From contig NZ_GG657754.1 in assembly GCF_000158915.1 (NCBI RefSeq), positions 8,648,578 through 8,712,577 of the forward strand: a stretch of DNA of 64,000 bases, in the 5' to 3' direction. Each line of letters begins with the position of its first letter. The first letter of the stretch is position 1. Source of the stretch: Streptomyces himastatinicus ATCC 53653 (GTDB lineage: Bacteria > Actinomycetota > Actinomycetes > Streptomycetales > Streptomycetaceae). The notes beneath the pieces were generated by a model. It was not told the origin of the DNA. It ran no database searches and saw only the letters and a list, made by a program, of their open reading frames with translations. Positions 12,001 to 18,432 of this stretch are shown one piece after another. Both the position numbers and the translations under genes were made by a program.

Positions 12001-13941
12001 GCCACGCTGCCGGACGAGCAGGGGCTCGCGCTGCTGGACCGGGCGCTCGCCAGTGGCGCCCGCGTGGTCATGCCCGCGGTGGTGCGTCCGGACGCCGACT
12101 GGCAGCCCGAGCGGCTGACCGGCCGCCACCTGGCGCCCGCCCCTGTACCGACCGAGGCCCCGGCAGCCCCACCGGAGCCGTCCGGGGCGCACCCGGGAAC
12201 GGCCGAAGGAGCAGCCCAAGGAGCGGTCCAGGCCGCGATGGACGCCGCGGCCTCATGGCTGCTCGACCAGCTGGCGGTGGAGCTGCGGTTCGACCGCGCC
12301 CGGCTCAGTGGCGATGTCCCGGTGCACGACTACGGCATCGACTCGATCCTGGTCACCCAGCTCGTACAGACCCTGGCCAAGCAGCTGGACGTGTCGATCG
12401 ACCCGTCGGCGCTGCTGGAGCATCCGACCGCCGACGGCTTCGCGGCCCATCTCGCCCGGGAACACCGGGACGAGCTCGTCGCCCGCTTCGGCGGCGCCCC
12501 GTCCGATGCGCCGCTGCCCGCGGCATACGTGGCACAGAAGGAGGCCGTCGCCGATCCCGTATCAGCCGTGTCCGTGTCCGCCGAGCCGGTACCCGCCGGT
12601 GCGGACATCGCCGTGGTCGGCCTGTCCTGCCTGTTCCCCGGCGCCGGTTCCGCGGGGGAGTACTGGGAGCTGCTGCGCGAGGGCCGCTCCGCCCTGCGGC
12701 CCGTACCCGAGGGGCGCTTCGGCGGGTCGGCCGGTCACCTCGCGGGGCTGCTGCCCGATGTGCTCGGCTTCGACCCGGAGGCGTTCCTGCTGTCCGAGGC
12801 GGACGTCGCCGCCATGGACCCGCAGGCGCTGCTGCTGCTCGAGCAGGTCAACAGCGCGGTGCACGACGCCGGTTACCGGCCCGCCGAGCTGAAGGGGCGC
12901 CGGGTCGGTGTGTACGTCGGCGCCCGGTCGGGCTGGGCCCCGGACGACATCCGGCTGGGCCAGGCGAAGAACCCGGTGATGGCCACCGGACAGAACTACC
13001 TCTCCGCGAACGTGTCGCAGTTCTTCGACTTCCGCGGGCCCAGCATGGTGGTCGACACCGCCTGCTCCTCCGCCCTGGTGGCGATGGACATGGCGGTACG
13101 GGCCCTGCGGGCCGGCGACATCGAATCGGCGGTGGTCGCCGGGGTGAGCCTGCTCATGGACGGGCGGGCGCACGAGGTCTTCGCCCGGCGGGGACTGCTG
13201 AACCCGGGCTCCGAGTTCCACCTGTTCGACCGCAGGGCGGCCGGACTCGTCCTCGGCGAGGGAGCCGGTGCCGTCCTCCTCAAACCGCTGGCCCGGGCGC
13301 AGTCCGACGGGGACCGGGTGCTCGCCGTCCTCAAGGGCATCGCGGTCAACAACGACGGCCGCACCGCGGGCCCGGCCACCCCGAATCCGCAGGCGCAGAA
13401 GGAGGTGATGGCCCAGGCGCTGGCGCACAGCGGCCATCTCCCCGGGGACATCGGCTGGGTGGAGGCCAACGGATCCGGCTCGACCGTCACCGACCTGCTC
13501 GAACTCAAGGCGATCCAGGCGGTCTACCGGTCCGGTTCCGCACAGCCGGTGGCGCTCGGCTCCGTCAAGCCGAACATCGGACACCCGCTGGCCGCCGAGG
13601 GGATCGCCGCGTTCATCAAGGTCGTGCTGATGCTGCGGCACCAGGAGCAGGTGCCGTTCCGCTCCGGGCAGGAACCGCCGGCCCACTTCGACCTGGCCGC
13701 CTCGCCGCTGTACTTTCCGAGGGAGCCCCGGCCATGGCCGGGGACGGCGGGCATCGCCGCGCTCAACTGCTTCGCCGACGGTGGCACCAACGCACACCTG
13801 CTGGTCGGCCCCGCGCCCGTAGGCCACCACCCGGCCCGGCGGCCGCTGCCGGAGGCCGCGCTGAACCGGCGGGTCGTCATCAGGGGCGCCGCCGCACCCG
13901 CCGCCCCGGCCGGGGGCCTGTTCTGGGACACCTACCGATGA
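1..13941 (+). CDS. trans-AT hybrid PKS/NRPS, 5' partial: MT-ACP-C-A-PCP-KS-DH-KR-ACP-KS-KR-ACP-KS
   Basis: The frame is open from base 1, so the start lies upstream; the TTG at 19 is only the first possible start in view, and residues below count from it. Order: SAM methyltransferase (ELGAGTG near 133); ACP (DSL Ser369); condensation domain (HHLVLDG 579-585); adenylation domain (YTSGSTGRPKG, about nt 2700-4150); PCP (Ser1449); KS1 (Cys1681, HGTGT and NIGH intact); DH (His2142 in HVVGGEPVLP, later DAALQ); KR; ACP (Ser2905); KS2 (Cys3156, both histidines); KR; ACP (Ser4109); KS3 (Cys4349). No AT is built in, so extender units must come from free-standing ATs such as the next gene. A manual alignment to GrsA gives the A-domain code D-I-L-Q-F-G-L-I-W-K, one change from a glycine code. 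KS3 carries NGSGS (Asn4484) for HGTGT and the protein ends right after it, so KS3 is probably non-elongating. Its partner domains are not in this window. The product is unknown. Confidence 0.95.
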   Translation, partial: RDKFQRLHDALLDLLAEAGFLTRDGDHVITTDAVAGAHQAEGADRWEAEFERVADACPDIEPTVTLNREFLRAYPRLLRGELVGTEVMFPDSSMELVQDLYRGNPLTDFFNLLAADTVRAFLGARLPQLPAHESVQVIELGAGTGATSERVLSALVEHSGRVGFTFTDISPRFLEHGRERFAAAYPFAGFQLLNLERGLAEQDFVPGSADVVLATNVVHATRNLRTTLRKVRELLKPGGLLVLNELTAIRPYLTVGGGVMEGWWAFEDSELRIPGSPLATPPAWTRLLQEEGYARVRVLGAEEGEWGQRLLVAESDAAVPGGPSAEPAAEVATTGSRPDPADGIEDRLRELLERVLKLDERIDPDRPLADYGFDSLSGLKIVAAVDDAFGVPVPLDEFFERPTLRELTAHLTSGWLTAVVAPAAAAEAAPMTQPSPVAAAAAPVLRPRTDAELITHPLSEGQRALWVIEQIAPGNHAYNLPLAFWLDRDVDVLALRIVLQDVLDRHDALRSTVRTGEDGRPFVRIAAEPELPFQQVFLTSDDEADLRDRIRVDMRQPFELSRGPLVRATLYTLGDGRHALLLTVHHLVLDGVSIPLLLDDVERGYRTVRQGRPLPDSRPTRTFADFTAHQRDLLAGPEGERLRAYWTDRLRDRRTTVPLPLDRPRPPVPGFRGAVVEGRLPAAVTEGARALATAERTSLSSVMLAAFFALLHRYSDQADIAVGTPTANRPAEGYDDVLGYFMNMVVLAERVDGQEPFHTLVRRVHRTVMDALRHGAYPLITLAEELRREHPAAHDRLFDVAFYFHNWARDMRNDGLVRDRVEGVHQEGEFDLTLDLIDHPEGCRYTLKYDPDLFDAATVERIGGHFGTLLASAVGAPGATVGDLELLTEGERAMLAPPATAAYPADTLVWELVRRQAEARPDAVAVRFQGTELTYRRLRERVDALAARLVAAGVGRGRTVGVLLPRDAGLPVALLAVQAAGGAYVPLDPAYPAQRLAYMAEDAGLHLLLTHSAVEATCGDTAPRLLVDGDGQPPAAASPGPAGPLDTAYVLYTSGSTGRPKGVRVPHRALVNFLWSMLREPGFGAGDTLLALTTVCFDISGLELYLPLISGGTVEIVPTEVAQDGLLLREEVERGTATVIQATPATWKMLLAAGWQGNPDLRVFCGGEALPYDTAQALLATCREVWNLYGPTETTIWSAVSRLRRGEPVTIGTPVANTGLYVLDSAHRPVPTGVAGELYIGGDGVADGYLGRPELTAERFLPDPFATRPDATMYRTGDLVRRLADGRIAYLGRMDAQVKVRGFRVEPEEIESALRRLEGVREAAVVAHGRGGGDSTLLACYVLDDGAPEPARDRLAAWLPSHMLPDALIRMASLPYTLNGKVDRTALATLAPADLRARFGNPATERPPRSAEPAAATGRVAALISELALMTGELADVRPQDIGPETPLGEVGMNSVRFTALSAELRNAYGIEVRPTLFYRKGTLSALAEHLWEHHPAELTSRFGAAAERPAAEPRPAGQPAGPRPGGDAAIIGMAGRLPGSENLDAFWSHLAAGHDLVGEVPAERWDWRDQPSSRWGGFIPGVDRFDAAFFGISPREAELMDPQQRLLLEVVWAAVEDAGYRPSDLAGQRVGVFIGVANADYLEAQRAAGHAPQSHTATGAALSVIPNRISYLLDLRGPSMAVDTACSGSLSAVHLACAALRDGTCDLALAGGVNLILTPTVYEVLSQGEMLSPDGRCKTFDSRADGYVRGEGVGAVLLKLDDRARRDGDAVHAVIRAAAAGHGGRTTSLTAPSPDAQADLLAEAYRTAGVPLETVGYIETHGTGTALGDPIETTGLSTAFRRLRAEQGTTAAPGCAIGSVKTNIGHLEAAAGIAGLFKVVLAMRHGTIPASLHLREQNPYLELDGGPFEVAATARPWPRPRDAAGHELPRRAGVSSFGFGGANAHVVVEEDHMPDTREDGAVQQLFVLSARDPEALRRSARQLADHLADHDVRPGDLAYTLQTGREPMGHRLAVVADGTAGLRAELVAHLSGHPSAVRTGRAERGATPHPAVSDTPDVATVSRAWLSGADIDWRSLHRGAAPRRVHLPTYPFAATRHWFAPGPSPAVAPGRAVTPPRPALLDADVPTEGGPAFAKTLTGEEFFLRDHVVGGEPVLPGVVYLEMARLAGERALGAPVRGVDGLVWASPIRVPAGSEHRVVVRLTGDGGTSFEVCTAGDDVTVHAHGTLLVGEAGDRPARIDPAGVRARCTAVRAGADCYTAFSRLGLDYGPSFQVIEELAVGEREALASLRLPGARVADAADYVFHPSLLDAALQTAGRLAPGADDLTRPLPYLPFSLGSVRLYGELPELMYAYATPSARPATAGTLCFDVALLDRAGDVVLAIESFTLRAVPAGHMVAARGTAAADDAVAAFEPVREPAPLATRQWQGTVLVLDAGSHGPAVGAALTAAGATVQHIELTAGFDAGAAVRAGGQGPGPVHVVHLAGEDADPGSAVEHGFHVALAFCREWEHERRDALRYLYVHRAPAVSPAHPAMAAFARSVRSEHPSLDFGVLAVADGSLAEAVAGELGAEGGPEVRIDATGRTRGSWQRVSLPAATGSAFTGSGAHVITGGTGALGLLLAEHIAAARRAAGVTEGGIVLASRTAPDPGTEARARAIGARVVQADGSDAAAVHALIAGARREHGAVSGVVNAAGVLRDALLRHKSRADAEEVLAAKVHGTALLDEATREDALDYFVTFSSAAAAFGNVGQTDYAFANAFLDHFAERREEQRRRGTRHGRTLAAAWPLWADGGMRVDSSGQEHAARVLGMRPLRTRPALDALERALAGTAPRLLLGAGDPARILTALRGEEKTKHTTNPTAPGAQAAEVADTTDVRARAERLVLRIMAEELKLPEAEIAVTETFDQYGVDSLITLSVTRRLEEHVGPLSKTLLFEYVTVRELADHLAGAHPEALATRHPAADPATADPAAVEAVATGAAPADPATAHTTPRGQDIAIIGVAGRYPQADDVDEFWRNLREGRDCVEEIPSERWNNDLFHDADTSRTGKTYGRWGGFIRGADRFDPMFFRMSHIEAEHTDPQERVFLETVWHLLEDAGVTREGLRGFRTGVFVGMMYGQYQLYGVQEALRGEGLPPHSSFASVANRVSYFFDFTGPSVAVDTMCSSALVTIHQACQAIRDGDCDVAVAGGVNITSHPAKYLQLAWRGFLAEDGRCRSFGEGGTGYVPAEGSGAVLLKRLDAALADGDRILAVVKASAVNHGGTGRGFNVPSPRAQGDLVRAALDRAGMRPADLDYVEAHGTGTALGDPVEVTGMMRAFGDDMPERLPIGSVKSAIGHAESAAGIAAVTKVLLQMRHGELVPTLHADPLNPNIDFAATPFEVQRALAPWPRRPLADGTTRPRTAGVSSFGAGGTNAHVILQEYPAVALPPARPAGPHLAVLSAREPDRLAEQARRLAAHLRAEGSGAAPQEVAWTLQSGREAMAHRLAVRFDDLPQLATRLEEFAAGGEPADCWTGTVDPRKPADDATPSTDPTACAVAWAAGRRVDWAALHGEARPGRVPLPGYPFGGGRVWLAAADAELAALETGPTAGGLLLTRQWMPAEPARRTMPPGRTAVLAVPGTEGPAARLAATLPTAEILTRERLRADLDASDTRWDRYDAVVDLAGCAPAGEPVDRSVLHTWLGWLQRVVDGGGRGLSALLVSRGTTPAPAGAARTGLYRMLQSEYRHLRSRHLDLGQADDEQLCRWVADELGAGDEPPEVAYRDGIRHRTVLRELPDRTGEPVRFPAGHVLWVTGGTRGIGLLTARHFVARYGVRKLVLTGREELPPRADWAAHIAEGGVLGRKLRPLAELADQGVELEVLSVPLDDRQAMATALADVTRRLGPAGGLIHSAGVTDTANPAFVRKPRTGIEQVIGPKVFGLDTLVECFRDQPLALFVLYSSVAATVPALAVGQSDYAMANAYLDAVAEARPHGLPLVSVQWPSWKDTGMGEARSAAYRASGLATLPDEQGLALLDRALASGARVVMPAVVRPDADWQPERLTGRHLAPAPVPTEAPAAPPEPSGAHPGTAEGAAQGAVQAAMDAAASWLLDQLAVELRFDRARLSGDVPVHDYGIDSILVTQLVQTLAKQLDVSIDPSALLEHPTADGFAAHLAREHRDELVARFGGAPSDAPLPAAYVAQKEAVADPVSAVSVSAEPVPAGADIAVVGLSCLFPGAGSAGEYWELLREGRSALRPVPEGRFGGSAGHLAGLLPDVLGFDPEAFLLSEADVAAMDPQALLLLEQVNSAVHDAGYRPAELKGRRVGVYVGARSGWAPDDIRLGQAKNPVMATGQNYLSANVSQFFDFRGPSMVVDTACSSALVAMDMAVRALRAGDIESAVVAGVSLLMDGRAHEVFARRGLLNPGSEFHLFDRRAAGLVLGEGAGAVLLKPLARAQSDGDRVLAVLKGIAVNNDGRTAGPATPNPQAQKEVMAQALAHSGHLPGDIGWVEANGSGSTVTDLLELKAIQAVYRSGSAQPVALGSVKPNIGHPLAAEGIAAFIKVVLMLRHQEQVPFRSGQEPPAHFDLAASPLYFPREPRPWPGTAGIAALNCFADGGTNAHLLVGPAPVGHHPARRPLPEAALNRRVVIRGAAAPAAPAGGLFWDTYR

Positions 13942-16900
13942 GCGGCACGGCGGCGGACCGCGCCCGTCCCGGCCGGGCTCCGGAAGGCCCGCTGCCCGTG
14001 GTGTTCATGTTCTCCGGTCAGGGCTCGCAGTACTTCGGGATGGGCAAGGAGCTGTACGACGAGAACGAGGTGTTCCGTACCGAGCTGAGGCGCTACGACG
14101 CCGTGGTCGCCGAGGAGCTGGGCGAGTCGGTGCTCGCCCGGATCTTCGACCCTGAGCAGCTGAGGTACCACCCCTTCGTCGACACCCGGATCACCCACCC
14201 GGGCATCGTCATGATCGAGATCGCGCTGGCGGACACTCTCCGGGCGGCGGGCATCGAGCCCGACCAGCTGCTCGGAGCCAGCCTCGGCGAGTACGCGGCG
14301 GCCGTCGTCGCGGGCAGCCTCGACCCGTCCGACTGCCTGCGGGTGCTGGTCCGGCAGGCCGACGCGCTGCGTATGACCCCCCGCGGTGGCATGCTCGCCG
14401 TGTTCGGCGACCCCGGGCTGATGGAGTCGGTGCCGGGCCTCGACGCGTGTGAGATCGCCGCCCGCAACTACCCGGGCAGCTTCGTGGTCGCGGGCGCGGA
14501 GGTCGCGCTGACCCGCGCCGAAGCCGGACTTCGCGCCCGGAACGTGGTGCACCTGCGGCTGCCCGTCGAATACGCCTTCCACTCCCGGCTGATGGACGGG
14601 GCGGTGCAGGAGAGCCGGCGGAGCTTCGACGGAGTGGCCTTCGCGCCGCCGCGCATCCCCTGGGTGTCCTGTGTGGACGGCGCACCGGTGGAGCGGCCCA
14701 CCACGGAGCACTTCCAGCGGGCCGCGCGCCGGCCGATCGAGTTCGAGCGCGCCATGGCGTGGTTCCAGGAGCGCGGCGACTTCCTCTACCTGGACCTGGG
14801 CCCCTCGGGCACGCTGCACAACTTCCTGCGCGCCGTCCTCCCCAAGGACACCCGCTCCACCTCGCTGCCGCTCCTCAGCCCGTTCGCCAAGGACACCGAC
14901 CTCTTCGGGACGGCCCGGGCACACGCCGCCCCGAAGACACCAAGGAAGGCACACGCCATGAAGGTCTACGGATTCCCGGGTCAGGGGGCGCAGCGGCGGG
15001 GGATGGGCGCGGGCCTGTTCGAGCAGTTTCCCGAACACACCGCGATCGCGGACCGCGTGCTCGGCTACTCCATCCGGGAGCTGTGCGTGAGCGATCCGGA
15101 GCGCCGCCTGAGGCACACCGAGTTCACCCAGCCCGCGCTGTACGTGGTCGGCGCGCTGTCGTACCTGCGGCGCGCCGACCAGGACCCGGTGCCGCCCGAC
15201 ATTCTGATCGGGCACAGTCTGGGCGAGTACGTGGCGCTCTTCGCGTCCGGGGCCTTCGACTTCGAAACCGGGCTGCGACTGGTGCGGCGGCGCGGCGAGC
15301 TGATGGCCGCCGCCGGTGGCGGGGGGATGGCGGCGGTGGTCGGCACCGACGAGCCGACCGTGACCCGTACGCTCGCCGAACCCGGCCTCGACGGCCTGGA
15401 CCTGGCCAACCACAACGCCATGGACCAGTTCGTCATCTCCGGCCCGGGCGAGCAGATCGATGCGGCGTGCGCGGCCCTGGAGGCCACCGGTGCCAGAACA
15501 GTGCGGCTCAACGTCAGCGCGCCGCTGCACTCCCGCTACATGCGCGGGGCGGCCGAGGAGTTCGCCGCCTTCCTGGCCGGGTTCGACCTGCGCGCCCCGG
15601 CGATTCCCGTGCTGGCCAACGTGGACGCCATGCCGTACACGTACGACACGTTCAAGGAGCGGCTGGCGGCGCAGATCGCCTCCCCGGTCCGGTGGACCGA
15701 GACCGTGCACACCCTGATACGGCAGGGCGACTTCGACTTCGTCGAGCTGGGCCCCGGACAGGTGCTCACCAAACTGGTCCGACGCATCAAGGCGGCCGGT
15801 GAGCCCTCTCCGGCCCTCCCCACGGCCACGCAAGCGGCGGCGGTGGCCGATCCTGCTACGCCCGCTGTGCACGCCGACGCACTCGGCGCCCGGAGCTTCC
15901 GCGAACGGTACGGGCTGCGGCGCGCCTATCTGGTGGGCTCGATGTACGGAGGTGTCTCCGGAACCCACCTGGTGCGCTCGGCGGCGAAGGCGGGCCTGCT
16001 CGGCTTCCTCGGTGTCGGTGGCCTTTCCGCCGACGAGACGGAACGGCAACTGCGCGATGCGGTAAACGAGTTGGGGCCCGGCGGTGCCTTCGGGGTCAAC
16101 TTCCTGTACCGGTACGGGGCAACCGAGCAGGAGGCCGTGTTGGTCGACGCGCTGCTGCGGCACGGGATCGACCTGGTCGAGGCATCCGGCTTCCCGCTGA
16201 TCACCGAGCAGTTGGTGCGTTTCCGGCTCAAGGGCGGCCGGATCCTGGCCAAGGTGTCCAGGACCGATGCCGCCGCCGCGTTCCTGGCGCCACCGCCCGA
16301 ACCGCTGGTCGCCCGGCTGCTCGCGGCGGGCGCCGTGACCGAGGCCGAGGCCCGGGCCGCTGCGGACCGCCCGATGGCGGACGACCTGTGCGTCGAAGCG
16401 GAAGGCGGCTGGCTGAGTGGCACGGCCGATCTGCTGTCGCTGCTCCCCGCGACGCTGCGGCTGCGGGACTGGTCGGCCCTGCCCGGCCACCGGGTGCACA
16501 TCGGATGCGCCGGTGGCATCGGCACCCCGGAGGCGGTCGCGGCGGCGTTTCTGATGGGCGCGGAATTCGTGCTGACCGGTTCGGTCAACCAGTGCGCGGT
16601 GGAGGCGGCCACCAGTGACCAGGTGAAGGAGATCCTCCAGGAGCTGCACGAGTACGACGTGGCCGCCGCGCCCTGGGGCGAACTGTTCGAACTCGGGGTC
16701 CAGGCCCGCTATGTGAAGCGCGGGCTGCTCTTCCCCGCCCGGGCGTCCCGGCTCCATGAACTCTGGCGCCGTCACGGCTCCCTGACCGAGATCGACGACG
16801 ACACCAGGACCCAGGTGTTCCACCGCTACCTGGGTGCGGAGGCGTCCTCCCCGCCTCCGGCCCCCGGCACGGAGCCCAAGGCGGCCCTGGCGGCCCTGTT

Positions 16901-17129
16901 CCGCAAGTACTTCGCCCGTGGCCTGCGCCTCGCGCTGACCGGCGATCAGCGGTCCAGGGTCGACTACCTCATCCACTGCGGCCCGTCGATGGGCGCGTTC
17001 AACCAGGCGGTCGCCGGGACCCCGCTGGAACACCGGCGGGCCCGCACGGTCGAGGCCATCGCCGACACCCTCATGGAGGGCGCGGCCGAGCACGTCAACG
17101 GCCGGCTGCGCAGTCTCCAGACGCAATAG
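13938..17129 (+). CDS. trans-acting acyltransferase-acyltransferase-enoyl reductase (AT-AT-ER)
   Basis: The ATG overlaps the PKS stop by four bases (ATGA), so the two genes are translationally coupled. The 1063-residue protein has three domains. AT1 (about 12-330) begins FMFSGQGSQY, has nucleophile Ser115 in GASLGEY and a YAFHSR motif; this opening is reminiscent of the proofreading acyl-hydrolase clade. AT2 (from 341) has GFPGQGAQ, Ser427 in GHSLGEY and an LHSRYM motif as in malonyl-specific trans-ATs. From about 640 there is an FMN-dependent PfaD-like enoyl reductase (SMYGGVSGTHLV, GCAGGIGTPEA). Known AT-AT-ER proteins such as MmpC of mupirocin load malonyl units onto the ACPs, edit stalled chains and reduce double bonds in trans. 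The individual role of AT1 is inferred. An internal ribosome site precedes AT2 (separate entry). Confidence 0.92.
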   Translation: MSGTAADRARPGRAPEGPLPVVFMFSGQGSQYFGMGKELYDENEVFRTELRRYDAVVAEELGESVLARIFDPEQLRYHPFVDTRITHPGIVMIEIALADTLRAAGIEPDQLLGASLGEYAAAVVAGSLDPSDCLRVLVRQADALRMTPRGGMLAVFGDPGLMESVPGLDACEIAARNYPGSFVVAGAEVALTRAEAGLRARNVVHLRLPVEYAFHSRLMDGAVQESRRSFDGVAFAPPRIPWVSCVDGAPVERPTTEHFQRAARRPIEFERAMAWFQERGDFLYLDLGPSGTLHNFLRAVLPKDTRSTSLPLLSPFAKDTDLFGTARAHAAPKTPRKAHAMKVYGFPGQGAQRRGMGAGLFEQFPEHTAIADRVLGYSIRELCVSDPERRLRHTEFTQPALYVVGALSYLRRADQDPVPPDILIGHSLGEYVALFASGAFDFETGLRLVRRRGELMAAAGGGGMAAVVGTDEPTVTRTLAEPGLDGLDLANHNAMDQFVISGPGEQIDAACAALEATGARTVRLNVSAPLHSRYMRGAAEEFAAFLAGFDLRAPAIPVLANVDAMPYTYDTFKERLAAQIASPVRWTETVHTLIRQGDFDFVELGPGQVLTKLVRRIKAAGEPSPALPTATQAAAVADPATPAVHADALGARSFRERYGLRRAYLVGSMYGGVSGTHLVRSAAKAGLLGFLGVGGLSADETERQLRDAVNELGPGGAFGVNFLYRYGATEQEAVLVDALLRHGIDLVEASGFPLITEQLVRFRLKGGRILAKVSRTDAAAAFLAPPPEPLVARLLAAGAVTEAEARAAADRPMADDLCVEAEGGWLSGTADLLSLLPATLRLRDWSALPGHRVHIGCAGGIGTPEAVAAAFLMGAEFVLTGSVNQCAVEAATSDQVKEILQELHEYDVAAAPWGELFELGVQARYVKRGLLFPARASRLHELWRRHGSLTEIDDDTRTQVFHRYLGAEASSPPPAPGTEPKAALAALFRKYFARGLRLALTGDQRSRVDYLIHCGPSMGAFNQAVAGTPLEHRRARTVEAIADTLMEGAAEHVNGRLRSLQTQ
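14942..14960 (+). promoter_or_regulatory. internal ribosome-binding site and ATG between AT1 and AT2
   Basis: AAGGAAGG lies eight bases before an in-frame ATG at 14958, exactly where AT2 starts (MKVYGFPGQG). The residues encoded just before it read like a translated spacer. This may be a relic of two once-separate genes, or a live second start giving free AT2-ER. Confidence 0.5.
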
Positions 17130-17163
17130 ACCCATGCCCACACATCCGGAACAGGAGCACACC

Positions 17164-18387
17164 ATGAGCACGGTGCCGGAAGGCGAGCCGTTGATCTTCA
17201 ATCCGTTCACACCGGACTTCATGAACGATCCGTATCCGCACTACGCGGAGTTGCGCAGGGAAGTGCCGGTGCACGAGCACCCGGGCGGCTTCTGGATGCT
17301 CTCCCGCTACCAGGACGTGTTCGACCTGCTGCGCTCCAGCCTCTCCGTCGAACAGCGGCATGTCGCCCCGGGGCCCTTCCGCGACGCGTACGAGAAGGCG
17401 GGCGTCACGGACGAGCCGCGGTTGAAGGGCCTCGCCCTGCTGGACCGGGACCCCCCGGACCAGACCCGGCTGCGCAAGCTGGTCACCCAGGCGTTCACGG
17501 TACGCGCGGTCACCGCCATGGAGCCCCGCATCCGCGCCCTCGTCACCGACGCCCTGGACACCTTCGCCGAGGCCGGGGGCGGCGACCTGGTCGAGACGCT
17601 GGCCTTCCCCCTGCCGTTCACGGTCATCTCGGACATGCTCGGCATGCCCCCGACCGACACCCGGCACATGCGGGAGCTGACCGGCACGCTGATGCGCTCG
17701 GTCGAACCGACCACCGATCCCGTGGTGATGAGGGCCGTCGAGGCCGCCGACGCGGAGCTGTTCGAGCTGGTCGGTGACGCCGTCGCATGGAAGCGGAACC
17801 ACCTCGCCGACGATCTGCTCAGCGCGCTCATCGCTGCCGAGGACGACGGGGACAAGCTCACCCACGACGAGCTGGTCGCCCAGGTCACCATGCTCTACGT
17901 CGCCGGTCACGAGACCACCGTGAACCTCATCTCCGGCGGCACCCTCGCCCTGCTCCGCAACCCCGACCAGCTGGAACTCCTGCGCGCCAAGCCCGAGTTG
18001 GAGGCCAACGCGGTCGAGGAGATGCTGCGCTACGACGCCCCCGTGCACAACAGCAGGCGGGTCACGCTGGAGCCGTACCAGGTCGGTGAGTACGAGATCC
18101 CTCCCGGCTCCTTCATTCTCGCCAACCTGGCCGGGGCCAACCGGGACGAGGAGTTCTTCGGACCCGACGCGGAGGAACTGCGCCTGGACCGGGAGAACGC
18201 GCGCCGCCACGTGTCCTTCGGCGGCGGTATCCACCTGTGCCTCGGCGCCACCCTGGCCCGTATCGAAGGCCGGGTGGCGATCGGAGAGCTGGTGCGCCGG
18301 TTCCCCGATCTCGCCCTGGACGGCGAGGTCGAGTGGAACGGACTGCTCAGCCTCCGCGGCGCGGCACGCCTGCCCATACGGGTCTGA
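17164..18387 (+). CDS. cytochrome P450 (tailoring, first of two)
   Basis: A soluble class I bacterial P450 of 407 residues that should use external ferredoxin and reductase. The I-helix oxygen-binding motif AGHETT, the K-helix EEMLR (ExxR) and the heme loop FGGGIHLCLG with ligand Cys359 are all present. The ATG at 17164 is preferred over one at 17134 because AGGAG at 17153 is correctly spaced. It lies 34 bases after the AT-AT-ER gene on the same strand and probably hydroxylates or epoxidises the polyketide. The site of oxidation cannot be told from sequence. Confidence 0.93.
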   Translation: MSTVPEGEPLIFNPFTPDFMNDPYPHYAELRREVPVHEHPGGFWMLSRYQDVFDLLRSSLSVEQRHVAPGPFRDAYEKAGVTDEPRLKGLALLDRDPPDQTRLRKLVTQAFTVRAVTAMEPRIRALVTDALDTFAEAGGGDLVETLAFPLPFTVISDMLGMPPTDTRHMRELTGTLMRSVEPTTDPVVMRAVEAADAELFELVGDAVAWKRNHLADDLLSALIAAEDDGDKLTHDELVAQVTMLYVAGHETTVNLISGGTLALLRNPDQLELLRAKPELEANAVEEMLRYDAPVHNSRRVTLEPYQVGEYEIPPGSFILANLAGANRDEEFFGPDAEELRLDRENARRHVSFGGGIHLCLGATLARIEGRVAIGELVRRFPDLALDGEVEWNGLLSLRGAARLPIRV

Positions 18388-18432
18388 GCCCGCACCGCGG
18401 CAGACCGAACCCCTTCGACGACGAGAGTGACG

